Source of the DNA: Sciurus carolinensis
Taxonomy: Eukaryota; Chordata; Mammalia; Rodentia; Sciuridae
Direction of reading: 5' to 3'
Assembly: GCF_902686445.1 (NCBI RefSeq)
Contig: NC_062217.1
Span: 86,299,758-86,363,757, forward strand
DNA length: 64,000 bases
A program made the position numbers and the translations under genes. This document shows, piece after piece, positions 1 through 12,400 of this stretch; position 1 is the stretch's first letter; the number at the start of each line of letters is the position of its first letter. The notes under the pieces were generated by a model that saw only the letters and a list, made by a program, of their open reading frames with translations, was not told the DNA's origin and did no database searches.

Positions 1-576
1 AAAAACTCAGTTAAGCAGGAGAGTTTCCAGCTTGCTGAGGAGAGCAGGAGGCTGGCAGAGCTGATGGTGCAGATCCTTGAGCAGAAAGATATAGGACAGA
101 GTTTGCATGGTGGACAATGGGAAGCTCTTAAATGCTTCTGAGCTAGAGAACTACACACTCAGAGCCAAGCCCCAGAAAGATAACTCTAACTTAAAGAGGG
201 TTATAGCAGAAGAAGGACCAAAGGGAGACAGGGGTGTTATTTGGAAGGCTACCAGAATAGGCAGATACAGGAATTGTAGCCAAGTTAATTTGGTGACAGA
301 AGGGCAAAATACATATTAAATAATGTTCTAGTAATAACCACAACTTGGCAGTGGATTAATTATGCAGGATGAGAGGGAGAGCAAAGACAAACATGCCTGA
401 GTTCTAGTGCCTGAGTATTACAAAATGAAACAAGGAAGTCATCAGGGCCTCTGTGACATAAAGGGAAAAGATAGGCTGATTTAAAACATATTGAAAATAA
501 GGCACGTGCAAGGTGGGGAAATGAGGCATGCCTTAGAAAGGCTTAACTAAAACTCATGCCAAACAATCAGGGTTAA
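1..576. other. Intergenic flank, nothing identified
   Basis: No gene, RNA or clear repeat is visible. The short open frames lack family resemblance. Probably part of the spacer between GJB2 (outside the window) and GJA3, by analogy with the human order. Confidence 0.4.
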
Positions 577-651
577 GGGATGGGGGTGTAGCTCAGTGAC
601 AGAGCACCTGCCTAGCACACACAAGACCCTGGGTTCCATCCCTAGCACCAG
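577..651 (+). mobile_element. ID SINE (tRNA-Ala-derived)
   Basis: The stretch carries the ID core: GTAGCTCAGTG (pol III A box), TGCCTAGCA, then CCCTGGGTTCCATCC (B box). It has diverged and kept no long A tail, so it is an older copy. Confidence 0.75.
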
Positions 652-1250
652 TCATGAGAGGAGGCAAGATCCTGAAGGGAAAGAGGAGAGGAAGTGGTCT
701 CTATTTGGGATGTGAGGGGATCAGGAACAATGAAGGGCCTGGAAAAAAGCAAAAAAGAACAGTCTCTTTGCTCAGGAGTCAGGATAGGTAGTTGGGGTCT
801 CACAAACAAGACCCCCCCAACAGAACAGAGTGCATGTAGTTTGTGGGGAGATAAAGGAAACAATGGCAATGGAGGGACAAGGGAGCCTCACTAAGCGTTA
901 CAGTGCCCAGCCACAGTTCCCTCACAGAAGCTCTGTGAGCCCAGCCACAAGGTATGGGCCCTGGTCATGTTCACCCCACATCTGTCAGTCATTAGTTAAG
1001 TCAAAGCGACCCCTCTTTCCTCAGTCATCTCCCGGCAGGGATGATCCACAGTGCTCAGAGACAAAGTCAAATGAGAAGGCAGGTCTTGCAGGCTAGGAAT
1101 ATAATGGGCCCTAGGGGCTGTGGTGGGTAGTCTGGCGGCGCCTGCCAGGAAAGGAGTGAAGTCAAAGGTGAGGCGAAGGAGGATGTGATGTACAAGCTGC
1201 CATATTAGGTCTGGAGGGCACCAGTTAAGGAGGCAGGAAGGAGTGGGAGG
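652..1250. other. Intergenic flank, nothing identified
   Basis: No repeat family or gene could be recognised. Overlapping open frames on both strands are short and composition-driven. Confidence 0.35.
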
Positions 1251-2115
1251 TGACAGCAATGTTCAACATCCCTAATCATCAGTGAAATGCAAATCAAAAC
1301 CACAATGAGATCACTTTACACCAGTTGGAATGGCTGCTATTAAAAAGACAAAAGATAACAAGTGGTGCAGAAGATGTTGAGAAAAAGGAAGCCTTGTACA
1401 CTATTGATGAGAATATAAATTAATACAGACATTATGGGAAGTAGTGTGGAAGTTCCTCAAAAAATTAAAAATAGAACTGCCATTTGGTTCAGCGATCCCA
1501 CTGCTGGGTCTATACTTAAAGGAAATAAAAAATCAGTATCTGCAGCTCACGTTTATTGCAAAACTACACATAATAGTGAATAATTGAAATATACATAATA
1601 ATTGAAATATACAATTTCAATAGATTGAAATCAATCTGTGTCCATCAATGGAAAATGAATGAAAAATATGTGATATATATACACAATGGAGTACTATTTA
1701 CCCTAAATAACGGAGGGACCACATTAATATATACAATTTCATGTTTTTATGTATTGGTTTAAAATAAATTTAATTTTAAAATTAATTTTAAAAACGGAAA
1801 TCCTGTCATTTGTGAAAACATGGATGAACCTGGAGGACATTGTATTAAGTAAACTAAGACAAACACAGAAAGACAAACATAGAAAGAGAAATTCTGATGC
1901 TCTATTGTATACTAGTGTGACTATAGTTAACAATATTATATTGTTCAAAACAACTAGACGAAAGATTTTGAATATTCTCATCACAAGGAAATGATAAATA
2001 TTACTGGAATTTGATTATTGCACATGTATATACATGTTTGGAACATCACATTGTACCCCATAAATATGTACAATTGTCCTGTCAATGAAAAATAAAACTT
2101 AAAGTTTTATTTAAA
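1251..2115 (+). mobile_element. L1 3' end (ancient L1M/L1MA-like), sense
   Basis: The sequence reads like the end of L1 ORF2 plus 3' UTR. It opens with the conserved stretch that encodes AMRYHLTP-type residues (caaatcaaaaccacaatgag). Later come the 'acacaatggagtactattta' and 'acatggatgaacctggagga' landmarks, and it finishes in an AATAAA-bearing A-rich tail near 2090. It is riddled with stops and 5' truncated. Confidence 0.8.
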
Positions 2116-2117
2116 AA

Positions 2118-2205
2118 GATATTTGGGCGGGGGCTGCAGCCCAGTGGAAGAAAAGGTCTTGCCTAGTGGAGGCCCTAGGTTCCTTTCCCACTACAGGGAA
2201 AAGTT
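2118..2205 (+). mobile_element. Degenerate ID-like SINE
   Basis: A worn relative of the ID element: 'gctgcagcccagtggaag', 'cttgcctag', 'gaggccctaggttcc'. A and B boxes are recognisable but mutated. It sits directly after the L1 tail and just upstream of a better ID copy. Confidence 0.4.
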
Positions 2206-2227
2206 TGAGGATGGAAAGAAAGGGAGT

Positions 2228-2310
2228 GGCTGGGATATAGCTCAGTTGGTAGAGTGTTTGGCCTGGCATGCACAAGGCCCTGGGTTCAATCCCCGGTACT
2301 ACCAAAAGAG
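2228..2310 (+). mobile_element. ID SINE
   Basis: Clear ID core: 'ggctgggatatagctcagttgg', 'gcctggcatgcacaaggccc', 'tgggttcaatccccggta', then a short A-containing tail. Close to the typical squirrel ID sequence. Confidence 0.85.
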
Positions 2311-3752
2311 GGGAGGAAGACCAGAGGGCCAATGGAGGTGTGGTTGGGCAGGGGAGTGGTCCTGGCAGCAAGCAGCTGTTTTCCACTCTGCCTTTCCCAG
2401 TCCAGGGCTCATTGCTGGCAGCATGGCCCTCCACTTCTCCAAGATGTGTTCCATTTCCAGTAGTGCACATGTGCTAGGAGCCAACATGGCTGCTTGTCTC
2501 CAAAGAGATGTCTCTGAAGGGAAACCAGGAACATGAGCAAATCAGAGGGAGGGTCCTGGATTTCCCACCTTGTCCAGGTGCTTTCCATGAAACAGAACCT
2601 GTATCTCTCCATGAACTTCTAAACAGAGGCCCTGAAAGTTTCTCAGAGGACTGGAAGCAGAGGGCCAATACCTTTCCAGTCCCTGAACAAAACAAAACTA
2701 ATAACATTGGTTCCACCTGCAGCCTGATAACAAGAGCAGCCACCTACCCAGAGCAGCATAGATTTGGAGCAATTGTTTGAGGGTAGGGTGTCTTGCTCAT
2801 TTCACAACGTCTACAGCTTTTAGTCTGTCACCAAAGCATTGTTGTGTTTGTACTCACATCCTGTGGGTAAAAACCATAGTATTCACTGTTGCATTTGCCT
2901 GGGACCAACTTTGTCCAGTTTGACCTTAGCTAGTTGAGGGGCCAGGATGAAGGTCAGGCCATGTACACCACACCTGCTTGGGGTCCCTCTTGAAGGTAGT
3001 AAAAGCCCTAACAGCTGAAAGACAGGTATAGTCTCCACAACCTCGGCTTTTCACCCAGGTGAGGTCCTGGGGCCAGGGACATGGCTGGCTTTTCTCACTG
3101 AACATTCAAAGATTAAATGAGGTCATTTTCCACCAGTACTTCCTTTTCACAGAATGCTGAGGATCAGTTGTTACTTGTGTGACTCTTTCCCCACTCCCTC
3201 CTCTCCTCTTTTAAAGGCCTCTTCTTTCAAGGATAGTAAGCCTCACCTGTTTGCCAGGTCTCAGGTATGCTGAGGCTATTCAAAATGTCTTGAGCTGACT
3301 TCATCTGGTGCAAACTATTCACAGCAGAAAGAGGTCACCTGAACAGTAGCTGCTTTGCTTTCTTTCACAACCAATATGATTCTTAAGATAAAAATATTCC
3401 AAAGCACATTTTGTCTTAAAAACAGAAAACAAAAACCATGAAAAACACTTATGCCTCTTTTCATGGAAGGAGAGCCCTCCCTCTTCCGGAATTTGGAATG
3501 GCAGCCCCACGGCCCTCCCCCCATACACACGTAGTGTGGACTTTGGCTCTGATCCCTTTTTCAAATTGACAGTGTGATCTAATCAGAGGGTGTATTTAAA
3601 GTCTGGATCGGATAAAAGGATACAAAGATTCTGGCAAGTTGTCATTACCTGGTATGACCAGACCGCCCAGATTGGACAGATAGATCCCTTTAGGGAAAAC
3701 TGGAGAGATCATTATCAAGCAAAAATTTGAAGAATTCATCATCAGCATCAAT
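2311..3752. other. Intergenic flank, nothing identified
   Basis: No gene or clear repeat recognised. Open frames on both strands up to about 137 codons overlap each other and the neighbouring SINE, which argues against coding. Confidence 0.35.
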
Positions 3753-3765
3753 AAGAATATCAATA

Positions 3766-3849
3766 GGGGCTGGGGATATAGCTCAGTTGGTAGAGTGCTT
3801 GCCTTGCAGGCACAAGGCCCTGGGTTCAATCCCCAGCAACACACACACA
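3766..3849 (+). mobile_element. ID SINE with target-site duplication
   Basis: Near-consensus ID body (ggggctggggatatagctca ... gggttcaatccccagcaaca) with a short CA-type tail. It is flanked by a 13-bp duplication, aagaatatcaata (3753-3765) and aagaatgtcaata (from 3850), one mismatch. This is L1-mediated retroposition. Confidence 0.92.
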
Positions 3850-3919
3850 AAGAATGTCAATATATGTAAGCTATTCTATAACTTCTGCCTACCCCCTTTA
3901 CTTCTATATTTAAGTCTAA

Positions 3920-4270
3920 TGACAGCCCTTGGTGATATTATTCTAGGTTCACAGATAAAAAAATGGAATTCAGAGAGATTCACTTCTGCCAAGGTAATAC
4001 CACTTATAATAATAAAACTTAAGGTAATAAGTAACACTTGCATAAGTTTCTAAGTGTTCAGACTAATTCTAAAAGGTACCTAATGAGGAAGCACTTGTCA
4101 GAGTAGCTAGTATATGCATAGACTCAATGTATTTAATTGACCCTTCTCTTTGCCAATGTTTGTATCTCTGTCATGCTAATAAAATAGGAGTGACATTCCC
4201 CATGTTACAGAAAGCAACTACACTTTAAAGAACCAGAGGGTTTGTCCACTGTAAAACAGCAAACACGTGT
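3920..4270 (-). mobile_element. Possible MIR fragments, antisense
   Basis: Two short blocks (about 3925-4000 and 4190-4310) resemble the reverse complement of the MIR core ('cagataaaaaaatggaattcagagag', 'ccccatgttacagaaagc'). The similarity is weak and judged by eye. Confidence 0.25.
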
Positions 4271-4470
4271 GTAAGACAACAAACAACTGGTTAGGTTAGG
4301 ATTTGAAAGACCTTAGTCTTTTATATTTTATGTAATTCAATTTATAATTCAGTTTTGTAATTCAATTTGAATATATGCCCAATAAATTTTTTATGTAACT
4401 AGTAAATTACTTCAAACTTAAAAACTGGCAGTCAAGACAAGAGCATTCTCTGCTTTTAAGATAGTATCAG

Positions 4471-4540
4471 GGAGCTGAGGGTATAGCTCAGTGGTAGAGC
4501 ACTTGCCTAGCACTGGAGGAGGGTGGCCTCTGGGTTCAAT
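4471..4540 (+). mobile_element. Tailless, variant ID SINE
   Basis: An ID head (gagctgagggtatagctcag, gcacttgcctagcac) is followed by an altered middle and 'tgggttcaat', with no A tail. Exact repeats of agtatcag before and after the unit mark the insertion. The middle contains a G-rich replacement absent from other ID copies here. Confidence 0.7.
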
Positions 4541-4550
4541 AGTATCAGGC

Positions 4551-5954
4551 TGGTGACTTTGAAACTCATTGGAGGGGGAACTATTTTAGCGGTTAAATGG
4601 AAATACAAGCAAATAACCCCACCACTGCAGGGTCAAGAGTACATGTGTTTGAATTCTCGAGTACTTAGTCCAAGACAAACAAAAGGAAAATGATCTTATA
4701 TTAATCTACATATGTTTACTTCCGCCTCAGCAGAAGGCAGAAGGCAGTCAGGGCCCTCAGTTCTGAAGTTCCATCCAAGAGGAGACTTAGTCCTGCTCAT
4801 TAAGTAGCACCTTGAAGGGGAGCTGGGGCTAACATCAGATCTCCAACTGGAGTTATTCAACCTGTAGAAGAGAGGCCATAATTAATAAAAATCTGAGGGT
4901 GTGGTGGGAAGTATGCATGATTCAGCAAGCATTTTGATTTCTCTCTGAGTCAGTGCCAAGACTAGGTCAGGACAGGTTTTTTAAAAGGGTGTGGGGGCCT
5001 CATCTTCAACAACCAATTAGGAAGCAGAAGAGTCTTGGTGAGGAAGGAATAATAACATGTTGGAACCTTTAACTGGTTCCAAGTGATATGAAGTGATATG
5101 AAGGAGTGTTTAAAACAGTGGTACCCAGGGTCCCAGACACTGTCCAGATGTCGGGCAAGCATGGCCAAAGGAATGTCAGCACAAGTTGAGGAGAGCTAGC
5201 TGCTAGGCATTGAGGCACAGCAGTGTAGAGACAACCATTTGGCCATTAGGCCACGAGGACACATGGAATGTCTAAAAATCATGCTAACCACGTAATCACA
5301 TTGGCATGCGGATACAGTACTCACCAAGTTGCTCTACTCCAGCCCTCACCCAAGTCATCAGAGAACATTAGATCTAGGAGTCTTCAACCTGGAAAGAGTG
5401 GTCCTGTCCCCTTCCCATTCCACTTAGTCAAACAGCACCTACTAAATACTTAACATGCCAGTTCTCCTCTTAAAAGCACAAAGGTGAATATAGCAACAGA
5501 TTACTGCTGGCAAAGGCTGAAATTCAAATAAGAAGGTGAGACAGGAAGACAAATATCATAAAATGTAGGATGTGCCCCAGATGGGGTTCCATCCCTGCGC
5601 TCAAACTTCTTGAGGGTGCTGATTTAATAACACTGAATGTTCTCCTCTCCCTCTGCCCTCCTACCCACTCTGACCTGCCCCTTCCCCTGCCCCACCACCT
5701 CATCATTCACTACTTTCCATGACAGGAGGAGAGTCTGGGAGATGGAACCAGCCCTTCAAGGCTAGGTGCTCTCTGGTCACTTTAGTGTGGGGCTGCCTAC
5801 AGACTGAGGGGTGCTATCTGCCCCTTGGAAGATGCTGTCATCTGTGAGTAGGTAATTTATTTTGGGAAGGGGTATCAAAAATCACCTTATCTTGCCTTTA
5901 TAAAATAGATCTTTATTCCTATTTGCTTTCTTGCTTCATTCTGAATTTGGACAG
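4551..5954. other. Intergenic flank, nothing identified
   Basis: No coding or RNA feature and no confidently named repeat. A pyrimidine-rich stretch lies at 5640-5700. Confidence 0.35.
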
Positions 5955-6341
5955 TGCTTTAGTTGGACGTGATTTGTCCCTGACAAACTCATGTTGAGGA
6001 TTGGTTGTCCACGTAATGGTGTTGAGAGGTGGAGGGGCCTTTAAGAGGCATTTGGGCCACCATGGATCTGCACTCATGAATGGATTAATGTTTTTCTTAT
6101 GGGGGCGAGTCAGCTGTTATAGGAGTTTGCCCCCTTTGCCTCTTTTCTCACATGCCCACTTTCCCTTCCACTTCCCGCCATGCATAGAGCTACAAGAGGC
6201 CCTCACCAGAAACTGAAGTGATTCTGGTGCCTAATCTTGAACTTCTCTGCTTCCAGAACCAGAGACAAAAAAAACATCTTTTCTTTACAAATTACGTAGT
6301 CTTAGGCATTCTATTATAGCAACAGAAAGGGGGCCAAGACA
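5955..6341 (+). mobile_element. MaLR-type solo LTR (MLT1/MST-like)
   Basis: A 387-bp unit starting TGCTTTAG and ending CCAAGACA, with internal landmarks of mammalian MaLR LTRs: 'gaggtggaggggcctttaag', 'ctcatgaatggattaatg', 'ggccctcaccaga', 'cagaaccagagac', 'ttatagcaacag'. The exact subfamily was not determined. No internal region is attached. Confidence 0.75.
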
Positions 6342-8029
6342 GAAGGGGAGCTCAGAGGATGCCCCGCCAGAACTTAATGTTGATCCATGATTCAGCAAAA
6401 TTCCGTGACCTCTCAGAACATCTCTCTCCTTCCTGTCAGTTCCAAATTTCCACTGAATCTCCATCTACAGAGTAAAGAAAGGAGTAGTTCCCTCTGCCTC
6501 TGGTACCCAGAGAATGCTTCACAGTGGTGAGGATGAAACCTGGAAGAATGCTGGGTAAGGAGGAGCAAAATTCACTAAACAGAGAAAATGGGCCAGCCAA
6601 GCACGCTGGGCAGATGAGACAGTCGGTTAAATGAGTACCACTAGCATTTTGAACTCAATACTGCTTCTACCCTCCCTGAACATAGGCCCCTGACACCAGG
6701 CCTACTCAAAGACCCATACTCTCTCCGGAGTCAGGGTCAGTATTCCCCAGAAAGAGCCCATAGCCATCCTCTCCCAATACCCAGGATAGTTAGTGGAAGA
6801 CCCACTTGATTTCCTCTTTGCCTTTATTTACCAACCTCAAGTTAACCAATTCTGGAAGGCTCCAAGTCTTACTCTCCATCAGATTACCTCCTATTATGTT
6901 CAGAGATTCTGCTGTGATGGTAAGGCCCTGCCAAGGCCCTAGCATCACAGTACGGTAGATGTCAATTCTCGAACTTCCATGCTTCCTCTAGGTCATGTGG
7001 TCTCATGATTGTTGTGCTCCCACAGCCACCTCCAGTCAGCTCAAGAGGAAGGGACAGTAGAAGATCAGCACCTGGCCAAGCACTATGGACACAACCTGGT
7101 CACTGTTTTTGTCCTTGGAAGTGACCTGTCTTCCCTATCTAGCTTATAACTGATAATGTTGACCTTCAGCTACCAATTACCCATTTCCTAGGACTCAGAA
7201 GGTGACAGTCCTTCCTTGTGTGACCAGTTTATTCCAGGTGAGGTCTGCCACAATTCTCATCACATAATGTCTAATATTAAGCCAAATAAAGCACTGTTCT
7301 ATTCCCTTGCTCTCATTTACACAAGTTGTCCTTTCAAAATGGACCAACCTAAGCCCACAGCACTGCGCCATGATCACGTGGGAAATTCCCATCAAAGTCC
7401 AAAAGCTCTCATACACTGCTTCTACTCTCAACTCTCCATGAGCTCCTGTGTGTCTCCCAGTCCTCCCCACCTGTTGATCCCTCCTTATTCCACCTCCTGC
7501 CACCCCACACCCTGACCAGTACCTCAGTCTTCACCTTACTGACCTGCTGATCCGTGGCGTTGGATTTGTCATCTAGCAATCTTGCTGCACCTGCTCCTAC
7601 CAAGAAACATCAAGGAACTGTGCTCATTTGCTGTGAGTTAGTTGTGATTGCCATATCTCCAACTAACTGTTGATATTGCATAGCAGTCCTTTGAGTTCAT
7701 CCTCACATTCCTGAATATTCAGGGAGTTCAGGTATATGGGGCAGGATCCCTCTATTATTGCTTCTACTTCCCAAAAGCAAAGAACTAGAATTATTTCATC
7801 TTCCTAGAAAATGTCAGGGCCAAGAGACTGGTTATTCATGAGAGCAAAGATCCTCCCAGAATTTCCTATTGCTTTGGAGATAAATTCCATCCTCTCCGGT
7901 CTGCCACCCAAGGACCTTTCATATTCTGGTCCTAGTCTAAACTTTCACACTCATTCTTTATTCCTTCCCAAGTGAAATCCTTCAGTCCAGATCTTATGGA
8001 CATGTTCTATTATCTTTTGTGTGTATGTG
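6342..8029. other. Intergenic flank; possible L2 remnant near 7860-7990
   Basis: Mostly unassigned. 'ataaattccatcctctccgg ... cttcccaagtgaaatcc' around 7880-7980 has the flavour of an L2 3' region, but this is a weak by-eye impression. The open frames at 7195-7515 on both strands look like chance. Confidence 0.3.
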
Positions 8030-8329
8030 GTAGCAAAAGATGCACGACCTAAGATTTACTGTCTTAACTATTTTTTAGTACACTTCAGTGGCATTATTAC
8101 ATTCATTTCTGTACAACCATCACCACCATCCATCTCTAGAACTTTATCATCTTCCCAAAGAAACAACCATTAAACAACAACTCACCTCTCCTTTCAGCCT
8201 CTGGCAACCACAATTTTACTTTCATTCTCTATAAGGAAGAAAGTGGAATCAGTATTGGTCCTCTTATTTCACTTAGCCTGTCCCTCAAGTTCAGCCATAT
8301 TGCAGCATGTGTCAGAATTTCCTTTCCTT

Positions 8330-8456
8330 GGGCTGGGGTTGTGGCTCAGTTGTAGAGTGCTTGCCTGGCATGTATGAGGCACTGGGTTCAATTCTCAGCA
8401 CCACATACAAATAAATAAAACAAAGGTCCACCAACAACTAAACATATTTTTTAAAA
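8330..8456 (+). mobile_element. ID SINE (long-tail subtype) inside L1M
   Basis: ID core followed by an extended A-rich tail carrying the 'aggtccaccaacaac' tract that marks one squirrel ID subtype. Flanked by agaatttcctttcctt (8314-8329) and agaatttcctttcttt (8457-8472), a 16-bp duplication with one mismatch. Confidence 0.93.
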
Positions 8457-9317
8457 AGAATTTCCTTTCTTTTCAAGGCTGACATATTCCATTGTGTGTA
8501 TATTTTGCTTATCCATTCACCCAGGAATGGGTTCATGAGTTGCCTTTACATTCTAGCTATTGCGAATAATGCTACTATGAATATTGGTGTACCAATATCT
8601 CTTCAAGACCCTGCTTTGAGTTATTTGGGGAATATACTCAGAAATGGAAATTATGGACCATATGGTAATTCCATTGTTAATTTTTTGAGGAACCGCCATA
8701 TTGTTTTCCACAAAAATAACACCATTTTATATTCCCAGAACAGTGCACAAGTACTCTAATGTCTTCACATCCTTGCCAAGACTTTTTATTTTCTATTTTT
8801 TTTTAAATCGTAGCCATCCTAATGGAAATGGGAGGATATCTCCATTGTAGTTTTGATTTGCATTTTCCTAATGATACTAAATAGCACTTCACATGCTTAT
8901 TGACCGTTTATATATCATCTTCAGAGAAATATCAATTCAAGGCTTTTTTTCAATCAAGTTGTTATTCAGTTTTAGGACTTATCTGTATATTCTGGATATT
9001 AATCCCTTATCAGATACATGGTTTTCAAATATTTTCTTTCATCATATGGGATGCCTTTTTACTCTGTTGATAGTGTCCTCTGATGCACAAAGGTTTCTAA
9101 TTTTCAGGAAGTCCGGTGTTTCTATTTTTACTTTTATTACCTATGCTTTTGGTGTCATCTTCAAGAAATCATTGCCAAATCCAGTGATGTGAATTTTTTG
9201 GCCTATGTTTTCCTCCAAGAGTTGTATTGTTTTAGGTATTTGATCTGTTTTAGGTCTTGATCTAATATTTACATATAATGTAAGATTAGGTTGTAACTTT
9301 ATTCTTTTACATATGAA

Positions 9318-9701
9318 TGTTTTAGTCATCTTTTTCACTGCTGTGACCAAAAGACAAGAACAATTTTAGAGGAGGAAAATTTTATTTGGTACTCACAGTT
9401 TCAAAGGTCTCTCAGTCCACAGACAGCCAGCTCCATTGCTCTGGGCCCTAAGTAAGGAGGAACATCATGGTGGAAGAGTATGACAGAGGAAAGCAGCTCA
9501 GAATATGGTAAAATATATGCCCTAAATGACCCACCTCCTCTAACCACACCCTTCCAGCTTAGTTACCACCCGGTTACTCCTTATCAGAGGATAATGCACT
9601 GATTAGGTTAAGACTCTCATAATCCAACATTTCACCTCTAATCTTTCTTACATTGTCTCACACATGAATTTTTGGGGGACACTCGTATGTAAACCATAAC
9701 A
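9318..9701 (-). mobile_element. MaLR LTR, antisense, inside L1M
   Basis: Begins TGTTTTAGTC and ends CCATAACA; inverted, this is the TG...CA MaLR LTR (tgttatggttt ... ctaaaaca). Landmarks: 'ctcacagtttcaaaggtctc', 'acatcatggtggaagag', 'gattaggttaagactctc', 'tttttgggggacac'. L1 sequence resumes directly at 'gtggatatccag', so this is a solo-LTR insertion. The 5-bp flanks (atgaa/gtgga) have diverged. Confidence 0.88.
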
Positions 9702-9995
9702 GTGGATATCCAGTTTTCTCAAACCTGCTTGTTAAAAAGACTGTCCTGTTCCCAACTGAATAGTCTTAGCACCCTTGTTGAAAACCATTTGACCATATGT
9801 ACAGAGATTTATTTCTGGGGTCTCTATTCTGTTCCATTGGTCTTAATGCCTGTCTTTATGGACAATACTGATTACAGTAGTTTTGTAATAAGTTTTGCAT
9901 CCTCCAACTTTGTTCTTCCTTTTCAAGATTGCCTTGGGTATTGGGTATTGGGAGTCCCTGGAGATTCCATATGAATTATAAGATGGATTTTTTAG

Positions 9996-11605
9996 CCAAT
10001 ATCTCTTGCTTTTTGCCTTTCTACTATTGTATCCCTTGTCTGGATCTTACTTTCCACCTGAAACATAAATCATTCAAAATCCAGCTCGATTACTACCTCT
10101 GGCGTTTCCCTGACTATTCCCACCTGTGTTTATTTCCCTCCTCTGAGGTCCTGTTCACCTGTGTCCTTTACCACTCGCTGGACTCTTCTCCCTATCTTCT
10201 TCAAGTTGCAGCTTAAAGGTCACCTGACCTAAAGTATAACTTTCCATTAGTCTTTCCTGTAACACCATGTTTTGTTTTTCTTTAAAGCACTCACCAAAGT
10301 TTAATAATTAACTTATTGTTAAGTTAATTCCTGCACACAGAGATTCTGAAATACAAAATTCTTTCCCATTCTAACATCTCTGAAATAGAGAGATGGGTCA
10401 TTTGATGATATCTGACAATCACAACCATAGTTTATATTTTGGTAGTGCATACATGATGGTATGTCTTATAGTCAGCAGTACTTTGGATTCAGTGAAACAC
10501 AGTACATGTTTGCTTATGTATTTAACCATTTAATGCATTACTGTAACTCCCATATGAACAGAGATCAGGGTTCACTTAGGCCTTTGTGTTCATCAGGTCT
10601 TCAATGAGTTGATATTGATGAACCAATATCAATTCATACTGATGAATTTTAAGCTAATAAATACATTATGCATCCAAGGACACCCCACAATTCCTAGCAC
10701 AGAGCCATCTTAGACACGCCCAATTCCAATAGTTAAGCTAGGTAACATCTAGTACTTGGTTGGTCTGTGCTCTCTGATAGAAATAAAAGGACTAAACTTG
10801 TCTCACTCCTTTAGAGGAAAAGCAAGGTAAACCCTGTCCTGAGAATATGATGGCTTGTGCTTTCTTTTCCTTGGCAAACAACTGAACTGGTCTTTGTAAA
10901 GTGAAATCTACACACATGACATCTTTCATTTTTGCCTGGGTGGCAAACACACTGTGCCTTGGGGATATCACACAAGAAAGTGATGTCAATTTCTTTCTCA
11001 AGAGGATTGATGATCTTATCTGTTGAGAAAAATGTCGCCCTTCTATATTCTTAAGAACTGCTAACCACTTATGAACACGATGTCCCTACACATCAAATAA
11101 AATGAATCTTGGAAAAGCAGGAAGTTAAATTTGTCCTCTTATGAAAGGACATTGAGTTCCTCGTCTGGGTTCGTCAAATATGAACACACAGAGAAGCAAC
11201 TTGAGTGGGATGAGCACAAACTCTTCAGTAACTGCTACCTGGTGACAAATGGGCCTCATCAAGAAAAAAAAAGGAGGGAGAAGAGGGATCATAGCAACAG
11301 GTCTTTTTTTTTTTTTTCTTTTAATTTCTGTTTATTCTCTTTTCAAACTAAAACAGGAAGTTTGTTTTGTAATGGATTCTTTCAACATTTGATCAAATCA
11401 CTCATTATGTAAATGCCTGTATCCAAAGCATACAGCCTTTGCAAAGAAGGGAAAATAATGACAGCAGTAGTGAAAGATCAGTCTTTCCCCTAATCTCTTG
11501 AGGGCTGATACTTACATAAATTACCATGTTAATGTCACAGTAACATCAAATTGCTATACAAGTTTCCAAGTTTTTAGAATCTTCTATGTGACTACATTAA
11601 GGTCA
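9996..11605. other. Intergenic flank; possible L2 trace near 10030-10260
   Basis: No gene recognised. A weak L2-like stretch and an oligo-T run at about 11305-11320 are the only visible structure. Confidence 0.3.
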
Positions 11606-11609
11606 ATTT

Positions 11610-11810
11610 TTTGAGTACCAGCTCTGTACCAGACACTGTAAGAAGTCACTTCATGCACTAGGTCATGGTGATTGCCTTCACAGTAACACTACATAAATAA
11701 TCTCCATTTTGTAGCATATGAAACTGGGATCTATGATCTTAAATCACTAGTCCAATGGAAGAAAGATGATAAGAGCAGACCTGTGACTTGAACTCAGATG
11801 TTCTCTTAAT
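11610..11810 (-). mobile_element. MIR SINE, antisense
   Basis: Reads as the reverse complement of MIR: 'gtaccagacactgtaagaag', 'ctccattttgtagcatatgaaactggg', 'cttaaatcactagtcc', 'gtgacttgaactcagatg'. Strongly diverged, as expected for this pre-placental family. Confidence 0.6.
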
Positions 11811-12028
11811 TATCTCAGAGAATATACTAATTACTGTTCTGATAACTGCCACTGATGTTAGGAAACTTATCAGCAAGAATTGGTGTGGGGAGGCTTCTCC
11901 TGACCACCTCTGCTCATTCATTCCATCACAGTGAGAGGGGTCAGGGAGAAGGAGGTGGAAAGGGCTAGTTATCAGCAGAAAAGAGCAATTGACAATGAGG
12001 GCTGAGGTGAGGGAAACAAGAAGTGGCT

Positions 12029-12400
12029 TACAGTTGGTCCCCTATGTCCACAAGTTCTACATTGACAAATTCAATTTTCTGCAGATTAAAAATATTCAGA
12101 AACAAAATACAACTGTACTTTACATGTGTAGACTACTTTCTTGTCATCATTTCCTAAATGATACAATGTAATAAACATTTTTACATGGCATTTTTGTTGT
12201 ATTAGGTTGTAAGTCATCTAGAGATAATTTAAAGTCTATAGGAGGATGTACATAATAAGTTCTATGCAAATAATACGCTCTCCCCCACACCATGGCTGGG
12301 AACCGAATCAGGGCCTCACCTACATCATTTTACATAAGGGACTTGAGCATCTGAGGATTTGGGTGTCCACAGGAGTCTCTGGAACCCATTTCCAAGAGAC
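12029..12400 (+). mobile_element. Pogo/Tigger-like MITE, copy 1
   Basis: Matches the family ending in 'cagt(c/t)ggccctccgtatcc' and containing 'tgtattaggt..taagt.atctagagat.atttaaagtatac.ggaggatgt' and 'acttgagcatc.g.ggatttggt.tcc'. Three more copies lie at 39.4, 47.9 and 48.9 kb. No transposase is encoded. The family name is not certain. Confidence 0.7.

Larger units (their letters stand above)
8030..9995 (-). mobile_element. Ancient L1M element, antisense, interrupted
   Basis: Antisense L1 3' region: the 'cagtggcattattacattca ... accatcaccaccatccatct' 3' UTR landmark, then antisense ORF2 C-terminal sequence up to 'ggagattccatatgaattat' near 9970. It is split by an ID (8330-8456) and by a MaLR LTR (9318-9701). 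Many stops; no function expected. Confidence 0.85.

Noticed and set aside
1739..1994. Mirror 81-codon frames on both strands
   Set aside because: They come from an AT-rich palindromic stretch within an L1 3' end.
3766..3849. ID copies here and elsewhere as functional tRNA genes
   Set aside because: They have A and B boxes but lack a tRNA cloverleaf acceptor pairing, carry A tails and show target duplications. They are SINEs.
7195..7515. Overlapping open frames of about 100 codons on both strands
   Set aside because: Opposite-strand overlap, no domain, and no splice or promoter context; consistent with chance.
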